Below, in pieces: positions 52,521 to 63,404 of a DNA stretch of 64,000 nt (the first letter of the stretch is position 1; each line of letters opens with the position of its first letter). The notes beneath the pieces were generated by a model. It did no database searches. It saw nothing but the letters and a program-made list of their open reading frames with translations, and was not told where the DNA came from. The stretch is taken from contig NC_089593.1 in assembly GCF_019320115.1 (NCBI RefSeq), positions 37,694,474 to 37,758,473 of the forward strand. Direction: 5' to 3'. A program made the position numbers and the translations under genes. This stretch comes from Miscanthus floridulus (taxonomy: Eukaryota > Streptophyta > Magnoliopsida > Poales > Poaceae).

Positions 52521-54100
52521 ACCTTTTTCATCTAATCTAAAATGCTTGGTTTCTTGTTCTTCTATTTTTCTCTTGATGTGACACGCCTACATCTATCTTC
52601 TAAAGTTCGATGATCTTGCTTTCAAGTGAGAAACTGACTGTGATGTTGTACAACACAACAGGATGCAATAAATTAAACCCATCCTCCAACAATGCTTCTA
52701 AGGCATTACAATGAGATTTCTGACTAAGTGCATCTGTCACAACATTGGCTTTTCCTGGATGGTAGTGCACTTCCAAATTATCGTACTTGATCAGTTCTAA
52801 CCATCTATGCTATCTTATGTTTAGCTCTGGTTGAGTGAAGATATACTTGAGGCTTTTATGGTCAATGTATATGCGACATACATTTCTCAACAAGTAATGT
52901 CTCCATACCTTCAAGGCATGAACAACTACGTCAAGTTCTAAATCATGTTTAGGATAGTTGACTTTATGCTTTCTCAACTGCCGAGAAGCATAGGCAATGA
53001 CTCAGCCCTCTTGCATTAGCACACAACCAAGACCGGTCCCTGATGCATCGCAAAACACATCAAAGGGCTTTTCTATATCGGGTTGTGCCAAAACAGGAGC
53101 TGTTGTTAATAAGGTCCGTAGTGTGTAAAAGGTAGCCTCACACTCTAGAGTCCAATTAAACTTCTCATCTTTCTGAAGTAATCTGGTCATAGGTTTAGCT
53201 ATCTTGGAAAAATCAGGAATGAAACGACGATAGTAGCCTGTCAGCCCTAGAAAACTCTGAACTTCATAAACCGAAGTCGGGGCCTTCCAGTCCATGACCT
53301 CTTACACCTTAGATGGATCTATAGAGATTCCATTTTCAGATAATATATGACCTAGGAAGGGTACTTTCCTCAACCAGAATTCACACTTGCTAAATTTTGC
53401 ATACAATTTATGCTCTCTCAACCTAGAGAAGACAATCCTCAGGTGCTCTGCATGATCTGCCTCATTCTCAGAGTAAATCAAGATATCATCGATAAACACA
53501 ATCACGAACTTATCAAGCTCGGGCATGAATACCGAATTCATCAAATACATGAAATAGGCGGGAGCATTTGTCAGTCTACCAAATACTCATACAAGCCGTA
53601 CCTAGTTGAGAAAGCTATCTTAGGTACATCTTCTGGCCTGATCTTGATCTGGTGATAGCTTGATCAGAAGTCAATCTTAGAGAATACTTTTGTTCTTACC
53701 AATTGATCAAACAAAATATGAATACGAGGCAAATGATACTTGTTCTTTATGGTTACGACATTGAGCGATCTATAATCCACACACATCCATAATGATTTAT
53801 CCTTTTTCTTCACAAACAAGGCTAGATAACTCCATGGAGATGAACTAGGTCGAATGAGACCTTTGTCCAATAACTCATGTAGCTAAATTTTAAGTTCGGC
53901 TAGCTCATTTGGTGGCATCCTATAGGGTCTTCTTGAGATAGGTGTTGTACCTGGCACTAACTCAATTCTAAATTCCACATCAATATCTAGCAGCAAACCA
54001 GGTAACTCATCTGGGAACACATCTAGAAATTTACAAACTACAGGAATATCACGGAGAGTAGTGGTTTGGATGGCACATGACAAGTTTTGAAGATCAAAAC
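52521..54100 (-). pseudogene. Reverse transcriptase and RNase H of the Tekay-like element
   Basis: RT motifs run from ELVPGTTPISRRPYRMPPNE, via [20 protein letters not shown] and FSKIDF, to the intact catalytic box [12 protein letters not shown] (about 53480-53520). [16 protein letters not shown] and GLTGYYRRFIPDFSKIAKP follow. RNase H shows DVFCDASGTGLGCVLMQEG and later NVVTDALS. The frame is broken by stops at about 53884, 53661, 53299 and 52999 and a frameshift near 53590. Confidence 0.88.
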
Positions 54101-54450
54101 TTCAGGAAAGTGGTACTAGAAAAGCATTACCCCCCTTGGGTTCCCTCAACATAATAGTCCTAGTGGTAGTGTCAATGAGAACTCCATGACCACTCATACA
54201 ACTCATGCCCAATATCACATCTATGGCCAATCCTGGCAATACTATGAGATCCATAGTGTACTCCCTCTCTTGTATGGAGATAAGCACATCTCTAACTATT
54301 TGGTTTGTAGAGATAGTAGCCCTAGCTAAACTTATACTATAACCACCATTGTCTACTTCAATTATCTTCTGATCAAGCTTAGATGCAAATGTCTGACTCA
54401 TAAAGAATGCGAGGCTCCAGAATCAAATAAAACAATTGCGGGGTGTTTGT
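54101..54450 (-). pseudogene. Aspartic protease of the Tekay-like element
   Basis: The active-site motif LFDSGASHS is present at about 54405-54432, followed immediately by a frame change, then LDQKIIEVDNGGYS, LIVLPGLAIDVILGMSCM and SGHGVLIDTTTRTI. It would cleave the Gag-Pol polyprotein. The Asp is preserved but the frame is not. Confidence 0.82.
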
Positions 54451-55582
54451 TTACAAGAAACATAGCAGCGGTCACAACTTTCCCTGTGGGAATTTCCTCC
54501 GTGGCTATATGGTGCACGTACCCAGGACGTGCCTTAGCATTGGCCTGCTTCTAAATTCCCTAATTCAGATTACTGCCTCTCTTGGGATTGGGGCATTCTT
54601 TGGCCCAGTGCCCCTTTTGGTTGTAGTTAAAGCATGGCTGGTTGCTTTTTGGCCCTGTGGAGCTTCTTTGCCCGGTATTCCCCTTGGGCATGACAATGGT
54701 AAATGCCCTACGAAATGTCTTCTAAGGGTGACTGGCCTGTGCCTTCTACTGGGGAGGCGTAAACTGTGGCGCTAGTGGATGGAACTGCTGCCGCTAGAGC
54801 CCTGGAATGTGATGAACCTGAGGCACCCGCCTCAGCTGCTCTCTTATGACCCTTTGCTACCGCATGTAAGTTGTTTTGGTTTTCTTGGGTTAGGGCATCA
54901 CTAACAAATTCATTGTATATAGCACATCTAGAGTTGGCCATGGTTTTCATCAATTTGGTGCCAAGGCCTCTCTTAAAGCTTTCTATCTTTTTCTCTTCGA
55001 TGTTCACAAATTCAGGTGCATACCTTAACAAGTTGTTAAAGGCATGCATGAACTCGGTGAGAGTTTTTGTCCCCTATGTTAGCCTCATAAACTCAGCTGC
55101 TTTCATTCTCATCAGCCTTGGGGGTATATGGTGTCCCCTGAAGGCTATCTTTAATTGCTCCCAAGTGATATCATCACCATTAGGTATGGCAGGCAGATAA
55201 TGAGTCCACCAGATATCCGCAGGTCCTTGCAATTGATGGGACGCGTACTCAGCTTTCATCAGCTTGGTGACTCTCAATAGACAGAATTTCTGTTCGATGG
55301 TGTTCAACCACTCATTGGCTTGGAGGGGCTCTTCTGCCTCTTTAAAGATAGGAGGCTTGGTGTCCAAGAAGTCCTTGAATGTATTGAATTGATTTGGCTT
55401 CGGTCCTTGATTTTGCAGGCGGGCACGCGTAGTATTCTGCGTAGGGTTTCTTCCATCGCTCTCTGATTCCCCAAGAATTGCACGAAAAACTCATTCGCAG
55501 AGGGTGGTGGTGGTGGTGGTAGGTCATCATCATTACCACCTTGACTGGTACTAGCCCCAGTGTGAGTGCGAGTCATCTGCAA
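54451..55582 (-). pseudogene. Gag of the Tekay-like element, zinc knuckle damaged
   Basis: The gag begins at the ATG at 55582 with MTRTHTGASTSQGGNDDDLP. It then shifts frame within a capsid-like region (EAEEPLQANEWLNTIEQKF, FRGHHIPPRLMRMKAAEFM, then AYNNLLRYAP-type sequence). It ends in a CCHC zinc knuckle at about 54600-54645 that reads C-F-N-Y-x4-H-x4-C, so the second Cys has become Tyr. Stops and frameshifts separate the pieces. Confidence 0.82.
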
Positions 55583-55949
55583 ATTGCAACAATAAGTAAT
55601 TATTGGGTGATGCTGAGAAATTGTTGAGGAATTGTATAATCATGCCCAACTAAATTTACTAGAGAGAATTTAAAAATTCATACAATAAAATAGAGGCATA
55701 AAAATTCATTTCCACAACATACATCACTAATATGATCACTTTTCGTACTCACAATACATTCGCATGCATGTCACATTTTACCAGTACAACGAAACTAGAA
55801 TTTCATTAGAGTTCAAACCATAGTGGACCAATATGCATGGTTCCAATATTACATCAAAGTTACATCACGAATATGAAACTTAAACTACAAGTCCATTACA
55901 AAAGATAGCGGGGATACATCTAGCGTATCGAACTAGTCACTAAGCTGCT

Positions 55950-56435
55950 CTACTCGTCAGCGTGGTCGCTATCAAGGTCAGATATAGCATGATTCTCATC
56001 CACAGGAACCACTTGTTCTTCCTCTTCCCAACCGTCATCTTCAGCGAACATTTCCAGATCCTCTTCTTCTTCTTCTTCAAGGATCGGATGTAGTTGGTTG
56101 TTTAGATAATGCACCTCATGCTGAAGATCAACCACCACATTTTGGGCATGAGCAAGCTGATGATGCAAACCCCACTCAATACGTGCCTGCTGCGCTACTT
56201 TAGCCTCAGCTCTGTCTCGTGCTGCTTCTGCTAGGGACGTGCGGTTGTTAGCTAGGATCCGTTGGCGCGTAGCAGTGAATGCCTTGGCGCGAGCGGCCTC
56301 TAGCTGCTCCCACAGTCCTATCAGCATAGCCTGATCGTTAGCCCTTGCTGCCTAGGCTGCATCCCTATCGTTAGCAGGTGCTCTAGCCACCTTCCTCTGC
56401 CTACGGGCACGCTTTCTGAGCCGACATTGTGTAGT
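55950..56435 (-). pseudogene. Upstream acidic/coiled-coil ORF of the Tekay-like element
   Basis: A frame on minus between the missing 5' LTR and gag encodes a basic start (RKRARRQRKVARAPANDRDA), an in-frame TAG at about 56353, then LWEQLEAARAKAFTATRQR. A helical Ala/Arg/Gln-rich stretch with likely coiled coil follows, then a very acidic tail (EEEEEEDLEMFAEDDGWEEE) to the stop at 55950. About 125 residues are open after the TAG. Function is unknown to me. It is cut by the LTR of the next element at 56436. Confidence 0.6.
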
Positions 56436-58361
56436 TGTCGGCGTAAATACGTGTCGATGCACCTGGCACACAGCAAGCCAGAAGGATCAGCTTGATGGAG
56501 CAAGGCTTGAGATCCGCTTGGCTTTAACGAAGGGCTAGCCAATCCTGTTAATTCTCAAAGGTGTGCCAGTTAATTTGATCTACAATTGACAAGAAAAGAA
56601 AGTTTATCAGTAATTTAAGGTGGAATATGCCGGTTTTTGTCCAGACAGTTCCAAGTGTGCCGCTTTGGGAGCACCCAGACAGAGAAATTGACTAAATAGA
56701 CGATACGCGAAGAAATTAGCTATTCAGGACTGTAAAGCTCGTAGGTTGTGATTGATTTTATAATAACAAGTACAATGCATGTAGATGTAAGTAAAATCAT
56801 TAGCTAGGTGGATACTACCGGTGTAAAGCATTGAGCCGATGAGTTCAACAAGAAAGGATATAGCATGTGAACAAATCGACTGTCTAGTATAAATGGATCT
56901 ACCAACGCTCTGAATCTAATCTGTTATCATCATCAGTGATGTTAGACCGGATCGATGGCAGCTATGATGATAATAACAAACTAAAATTGAAGAATCCATA
57001 AAACCATCTATACATTGATAGATTTTCTGAGAGACATGCTATATGCGTGAAAGCACAAGCGAATCGGCTGAAATAGCCGATTCAGGTAGAAAAGAGACTA
57101 AAGCATGTGAACAATCGACTATTTTACATGGACAAATTTATAAACTCATCAGACCTAACCTATTATCTTTAACAGTGGAGTTCGACCGGATCGATGGCAG
57201 CCATGATAAAGACAACAAATCAAACCTTTAAAATAAATAGATCTATTTATATTTAATAGAATCATGGAGACACACTGTAGGCATTAAAGCACAGGCGATC
57301 GGCTATTTAGCCGATGCGAGCATAGTAAATAGTCAGGGTCATGCCTAGTCGAAAGTAAATCTACCAGCTAGCATCCTCTGATCTAAAGTACTAATAGTGG
57401 GGGTCAACCGGATCGATACATCCATAATAGCGAGCTGTGGACCAGATTCAACTAGCTAGTAAACCTTCTCTAGATCAGACATGCCTTGACCGCGTGCTAT
57501 GCACGACCAAGATCGAAGTAGAACGATCGATGAAACATAATCCATCATTTAAAGTAAGAACCGTCATAATGCAACAAAAATAAATGATGGATTAAAAGGA
57601 TGTGAGGCCGATCTAGATCGATCTCTATCGGGTAGGTTGATATTGCTGAAAACTAATGGCAATAAGAACATCAGCAAGATCGGTAACTTAATGAATCTAC
57701 CAGAAGGATGTCACCCTTAGGTAGAGTCGATAACTTGACCTTAATCTAATTCGAGCAGTGGAGGTTAAACTTAACCGATGCAGCCGTACTTGAATTAGAT
57801 AAGGATTGATAACTAGCTTATGCTAGAGCTCGCAGTGGAGGTCAAACTTAACCAATGCAGCCTTACAAATAGAAGTATAAGCCATGATGGTACTTATAGA
57901 CAAGCTGGAGGTCGGTCGGACCGATGCAGCCCTGCTTGTTGAAGAACTCGCTGAGATCTACACTACTCCTACTCCTAAGGGTTGGTGTGAAACCGAAAAA
58001 AGTAATTGGTATTGGTTGATTGGATGTCCTTTTTACAATAGCCGGGGTCCAATATTTATACCCAGAACCTAAGCATGAGTCCTACTCAAGTACGATTTAT
58101 TATAATCTTTGGTATGAAAGAACAAATTCCTAATTTAAGATAACTTGGACCATAATCTTTCCCTTTTTTAGAGTCCGACATGTCTTTCCCGACGCCAACC
58201 ATAGCTTATTGGTGTTATCTATTGATGTCGTTCAAAGAGAGCCGATCTCAGTGCCGCATCTAAATCAGCTGATATCAGTCCTTATGCAATCGATTCCTTG
58301 ATGACTCAATCTTGGAAGTTTTGAGTTCCCGCGTTCTTCTTCCCAAATTTTGGTGTAAACA
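56436..58361 (-). repeat. 3' LTR of the second Tat-like element
   Basis: On minus it runs from TGTTTACACCAAAATTTGGG to CGTATTTACGCCGACA, about 1.93 kb. It contains diverged tandem repeats of about 240 bp with CGACCGGATCGATGGCAGC (about 56948, 57189 and, more diverged, 57410) and many GCCGAT/ATCGGC motifs. Confidence 0.75.
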
Positions 58362-58369
58362 CATGCCCC

Positions 58370-60006
58370 CCAATTTTGGGATAAAAATAATTTTATTCCA
58401 AAATTACCACGTCTGTTCCTTCAATGGGTCCGTAGTCACGGGTAGAGAATCTTGATCTGGGGCATACTATCCTTCATCTTCATCAACGTCCTTGCCTGCT
58501 CATGAGCCCATACCTCAAAAGTTTCACGAGGGCATTATTGCTTCACGGGCGCTTGGATTCATTCTTCCAAATCGACTGTAAATGTCTGTTCGATTCTGGC
58601 GAGAGCAACCCAATAACTCAGTTATGTTTCTCTTCTGCTTGCTTCCTCGAGTGCCCTTGGCTCTGCCAGACCCTCCATGGTCTAATTCTTTGCTATGAGG
58701 GTCCTGAGTGGTTAGAAGAATTCTTGTGCATAGGGTGATTGTGTCGCTCATTTCAGCGCCTTGTCGAGCAAGAGAATCAGCTGCTATGGTTAGAAGAATT
58801 CTTGTGACATCACCTAAGTTTTCTCACCATGATCGCAGAGCTGTTCTAGTGTTTGCAAGGGTTAAAATGTGTGGACATCTTTCCCTTGTTCACTTTATCA
58901 AATGCTCATCGGGGAAACCATAGACTTCTTTCCCATGGTTTCCCAACCACCGAGAAATCAGTTGGATATATTTTTAGCAGGCGGCCTTTTCTCTTTCCTG
59001 ATGCCACTTCTATCTATGGGCCGATGTGACTCGCTCCATGACGACCTTCGGCCTTGTGGGGATCCTGACTCCCTTCAATCCAAAGCAGTCTTAGTGGGTT
59101 GATCGTTAGTTAATGTAAACCATTTGTATCAATCCCATGGTATCTTGTAATTATGGAAAGCAATAAGTCTGAATCTGTTGTTTTTTGATGATCCATTCCC
59201 TGAATTTTCGGAGTGTTGATCCGTTTCGATAACTGGCTTTAATTCCATAACCCCGATGAAACCTATCTTCTCATCTCCTGGGCTATATATACAGGCCATG
59301 ACCGTGGATAAAAAAAACAACCTGCTCCATCCCAAACCTTCTACGTCTTTGGTGTGATTTGTCTTTTCAATAGGCTCAAAGGCATGGAGAATGGCAAGAG
59401 GTCTGCTGAAGAGGCCCTTGACGAGTCTGTGCCGCCACGCCAGCGTCTTCATCATTAGGAGGATGCAACTCGTGATCTTGGGCGGATGGACCTTCATCTG
59501 AACACGCTGTAGGACATTCTCACTGTCTCGGAACATAGGACCGACTCCACTCAAGCGAGGCTGGCCGAGGCCGAGGCCAGAATCATGGGTGGGATGTCCA
59601 CCACAATTTTCTGTTTTTCTTAGTTTCATCTTCAAAATCTTGATTATTTCTCCTTCGAATCTTTCTAGACCTATCGGCCTAGTTGGAAAACCTCCAATCT
59701 ACTACAAAGTACGCGACAGGATTCATCAACGCCAGGGGTGCCGTGCCGGTGGTTCGCCTGTATGATGTCCCAAACCGCGTCATAGAGGTTGCCCTTCACG
59801 GTGTTCATCATGGTGCTACCGTGGCATTGGCTGTCACGCAAGCTCGTTCTAGCCACGAGCTTGGACTTCTTCCTCATGGTTTCCTAGCCACCAAACACCC
59901 TGAGGGCCATGAGCACCTGGTCAAGGATTTCTTCAACACCGCCAACTCCATAGCCCTTGCCTCCCAAGCTGATGACATAGTGAACAAAGTGTTCCCTGTC
60001 CTTTAG
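58370..60006 (+). pseudogene. Antisense gene between pol and 3' LTR of the Tat-like element
   Basis: Plus-strand coding-like sequence opposite to pol. A TATA box (TATATATA, 59284-59291) lies about 95 bp before an ATG at 59384 (MENGKRSAEEALDESVPPRQ). A TAG at about 59456 and a TAG at about 59510 interrupt it. A possible GT-AG intron (about 59587-59669) leads to LVGKPPIYYKVRDRIHQRQG in one frame, or, in another, a 70-residue stretch with VIEVALHGVHHGATVAL and KHPEGHEHLVKDFFNTANSI ending at 60003. Maize Grande and other Tat elements are known to carry an opposite-strand gene at this position. The product's role is unknown. The upstream part (58370-59280) holds further short plus frames. Confidence 0.6.
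59284..59291 (+). promoter_or_regulatory. TATA box of the antisense retroelement gene
   Basis: GGGCTATATATACAGG lies about 95 bp before the ATG at 59384 and about 30 bp before a plausible transcription start. It is on the strand opposite to the element's own pol. Confidence 0.45.
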
Positions 60007-60222
60007 CTTGCAATAGGAGAAGCTAGTAAACAATCTCTTCGTTCTAAATGGCTTCTCTTTTGCCTTGTACTCATGTTCCATGTATCAATTTGTCTGTGTT
60101 TGTTTTTGTTCCATAGGCGATACATATCATATCGGCTTTTACCTCTTCGGGTCTATTTTCGAACTAGAGGCGATACCCTTCTGGTATCGGCTATTAGAGC
60201 CGATGATTAAACAAATTGGTTA

Positions 60223-61524
60223 TTAATTATTAATCCAAACACTAGGATAATATTTCTTTAGATATTTTCCATTGATTGCTTTGTCAAACACCTCTTCTTC
60301 TCCTAGTGTTTCCAAAATATAAGCATTGTCTGGCGCACAATGTTTTATCCGATAAGGTCCTTCCCAATTAGGTGACCACTTACCGAACTTGCTGTCTCTT
60401 GACCCGATTGGTAATTTTACCTTCCAAACCAAGTTCCCTTTATAAAATTATTTGCTCCTGACCTTCTTATTGTAATACTTTGCAATTCTTAGCTTATTGG
60501 CTTTGATATTCTCAAGAGCACGCAGTCGATGGCAACTTAAGTCTTCTAGGTCATCTATCATAAAATTCTTATAAACTTCGTCTGACAAATCATTTTGCAG
60601 TGTGACATGCCTTGATCCAGTTTGAATCTCCTAGGGAAGGACTGCATTATGACTATACACAAGTTCATAAGGTGATGCTTTAATCGATCCATGACAGACC
60701 ATCCTATATGCCCATAATGCCTCATTAAGCGTTGAATGCCACTTCCTTGGCTGCTCTTTGATCTTTTTCTTGATTAGCTTAATCATAATCTGATTGGACG
60801 CCTCTGCTTGGCCATTAGCCTGAGCATAGTAAGGAGAAGAATTTAATAACTTAATTCCTATACTGGCAGCAAAATCTCTGAATTCTTCTGATGTAAACAT
60901 TGTCCCCTGATCAGTAGTGATAGTTTGAGGAATCCCAAAATGATACACAATATGCTCCTTGACAAAATCTACCATGCTCTTTGAGGTTACCGTCTTCAAA
61001 GGAATTGCCTCAACCCACTTAGTGAAATAATCTGTTGCTACCAATATAAACTTTTGTCCTTTACTTGAAGGCAGCAAAATCTGGCCAATTAGATCGATTC
61101 CCCAACCTCGAAACGGCCATGATTTGATTATTGGATTCATAAACGATGCGGGCGATTTCTGAATATTACCAAAATGTTGACAATCCTAGCACCCCTTATA
61201 ATATTCAAAACAATCTTCTAGTATTGTTGGCCAAAAATATCTAGTCCTGCAAAGAATCCATTTCATCTTATAAGCCGATTGATGAGCTCCACATATCCCT
61301 TCATGCACTTCACCCATCAACACTTTAGCCTCTTCTTGATTTAAGCATTTAAGCAACACCCCATTGACTATCTTGTAATATAGCTGATCATCTAGCATAA
61401 CATATTTAGTTGATTTATACCTTAGTTTCCTAGTAACCTTCTGTGATGGATTCTTAAGATAATCAACTATTTCCACTCTCCAATCATTAGACATGGTTTC
61501 ACTACTTAAGATCTCTTGAAACAC
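60223..61524 (-). pseudogene. Integrase of the second Tat-like element
   Basis: Minus-strand motifs: KVLMGEVHEGICGAHQSAYK and RTRYFWPTILEDCFEYYKGC (zinc-binding), then WGIDLIGQILLPSSKGQKFI, TITTDQGTMFTSEEFRDFAA and YAQANGQAEASNQIM with the D, D, E residues in place. The C-terminus (SNWEGPYRIKHCAPDNAYIL-like) ends at a stop at 60223. Stops near 61183, 60628 and 60445 break it. Confidence 0.85.
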
Positions 61525-61986
61525 TCGATAACCTGATGCACTTTGAGCTAACCGATTAGCCTCTTGATTCTGTGCTCTTAAAATATGCTGAAGAGAAATA
61601 TGAGGAAACTCCTTGAGTAACTTTTAGCATTCATCATAGTATCCCCTCAGAATATCATCTTTACATTCATATAGGCTGATCAACTGATTAATAATTAACT
61701 GTGAATCTTCAAATACTTCCTAAAAAAGTTGAAGTCCCTTAAAATTAGCTTCATATTCTGCTTGATTATTGGTAGTCATTGGTTCAGTCAGAAAAGCAAA
61801 CTCAAAACTTGCCCCCCAAGGTAAAGTAATAACAATACCAATGCCACCACCTTACTTGCATGATGATCTATCAAAGAATAACGTCCAAGGTATCGGCTCT
61901 ACATAGACAATACTTGGCTTATGATGTTGGGTGACAAAATCGCTATTACTTGCCCTTTGATTGCTTTAGCTGATTCATACCTCAAG
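61525..61986 (-). pseudogene. RNase H-like linker of the second Tat-like element
   Basis: Degraded coding sequence between RNase H and integrase. It has readable pieces suggesting a second RNase H, such as a TTNNQAEYEANFKGLQL-like stretch (about 61735-61780) and an Asp in SLYECKD. Stops are frequent. Confidence 0.55.
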
Positions 61987-63301
61987 TCAAAAATCCAACA
62001 ACGCAAGAATCCACTTCCCCATTCTTCCATTTAATATCGGCATTGATAGCATGTGCTTGATCACATCAGCCTTGGAAATAACTATACATTCAGTCGATAA
62101 CAAGTAATGTCGTAACTTAGTGCAAGAGAAATATAAGCACAAGCATAACTTTTCGATGGGAGAATATCTTGTTTCTAGATCCAAAAGCCTTCTACTTAGG
62201 TAGAAAACAACTCGTTCTTTTCCTTCAAACTCTTGCATCAAGGCCAATCCAATCGTTTGGTTATCGACCGATGCGTACAACTTAAAAGGTTTACCTTGCT
62301 GAGGAGGGACCAGCACGGGTGGGCATTTCATGTATTCTTTTATCTCCTCAAATGCCTTTTGTTGTACGTCGCCCCACTTAAATTCTTGATCATTTTTCAA
62401 CTTCAACAAGGGAGAAAACGACAGAACCCTTTTCGACAAATTTGAAATAAACCTCCTAATAAAATTAATCTTACCAAGCAAAGATTGTAACTCTGTTTTA
62501 GTAGTCGGGGGCACTGCCTCATCAATTGCTTTCATGCCTTTTTGACCAATTTCGATTCCTCTCTCGTGGATCATGAAACCCAAGAATTGTCCAGCTAATA
62601 TTCCAAGGGCACACTTATTGGGATTCATCTTTAGACCATGTTTTCTTGTGCACTCCAACGGCTCCCGCAAATTAGCTAGATGTTCTTTGTACCCCTTAGA
62701 TTTTACCATCACATCGTCAATTTAGATTTAAACAACCCTACCGATCAACTTATGAAAAATATAATTCATTACCCTTTGATAAGTTGCACCGGCATTCTTC
62801 AAACCAAAGGTCATCACAACCTATTCAAATAAACCGATTGTGCTAGGGCATCTAAAAGCTGTTTTTGCTGTCTTCCTCAGCCATAAAATTTTGATTGTAT
62901 CCTGCATTGCCGTCCATAAAACTAATAACTTTGTGCCCGGCTGCTACATCTACAAATATATCAGCTATCGGCATCGGATAACCATCCATGGGTGTAGCCT
63001 TATTCAGATCTCTGAAATCGATGCAAACTCTTAACTTTCCATTTTTCTTATACATAGAAACAACATTCGATATCCACTCTACATATTGGCATGGTCGGAT
63101 AAATTTCGCTTCTAGTAATCTTTCAGTCTCTTTTTTGATATCATCAAGAACATTTGGGTTAAATCTCCTCGAATTTTGTTTAAATAGCCGATATCCAGGT
63201 TTGATTGGCAACCGATGTTCAACAATTGATCGATGTAGACCAGACATCTCATAATATTCCCAAGCTAAATAATCTCTAAATTCCTTCAATAAATCCATCA
63301 A
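61987..63301 (-). pseudogene. Reverse transcriptase and RNase H of the second Tat-like element
   Basis: Minus-strand order: LPIKPGYRLFKQNSRRFNPN, VCIDFRDLNKATPMDGYPMP, VISFMDGNAGYNQNFMAEED, a broken stretch, then the catalytic box, where IDDVMV is intact but the preceding Tyr position is a stop (about 62722). KHGLKMNPNKCALGILAGQF, SLLGKINFIRRFISNLSKRV and RNase H (KLYASVDNQTIGLALMQEFE, VVFYLSRRLLDLETRYSPIE) follow. Several stops lie at 62700-62830. Confidence 0.87.
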
Positions 63302-63404
63302 CTCCTACTTGTACTCAGGATCTAACTTAGCACTTACATAGTCGGCCTAGGCCTATCTCTAGAACCAATATCTATCTCTTCTAATTCATCAGCCGACGTA
63401 AAGC

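Larger units (their letters stand above)
46323..56435 (-). mobile_element. Ty3/gypsy chromovirus, Tekay-like, 5' part missing
   Basis: Read on minus: an upstream acidic ORF, gag with zinc knuckle, protease, reverse transcriptase, RNase H, integrase with C-terminal chromodomain, polypurine tract (AAGGGGGAGGGGC), then a 4.8 kb 3' LTR (51155-46323). The chromodomain and domain order place it among chromoviruses, and the long LTR starting TGTAACACCC fits the Tekay clade. The 5' LTR is not in the window because another retroelement is inserted at 56436. Stops throughout. Confidence 0.87.
56436..63404 (-). mobile_element. Ty3/gypsy retrotransposon, probably Tat lineage, 5'-truncated, with antisense gene
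   Basis: On minus: reverse transcriptase, RNase H, a degraded second RNase H-like stretch, integrase, then a long non-pol segment with an opposite-strand gene, a polypurine tract (AATTGGGGGGCATG) and a 1.9 kb 3' LTR. Gag, protease and the 5' LTR are missing: at about 63404 it gives way to plus-strand sequence of another element. It is inserted in the Tekay-like element; GTAGT (56431-56435) would be one side of the target duplication. Placement in Tat is inferred from the extra domain and antisense gene. Confidence 0.82.
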
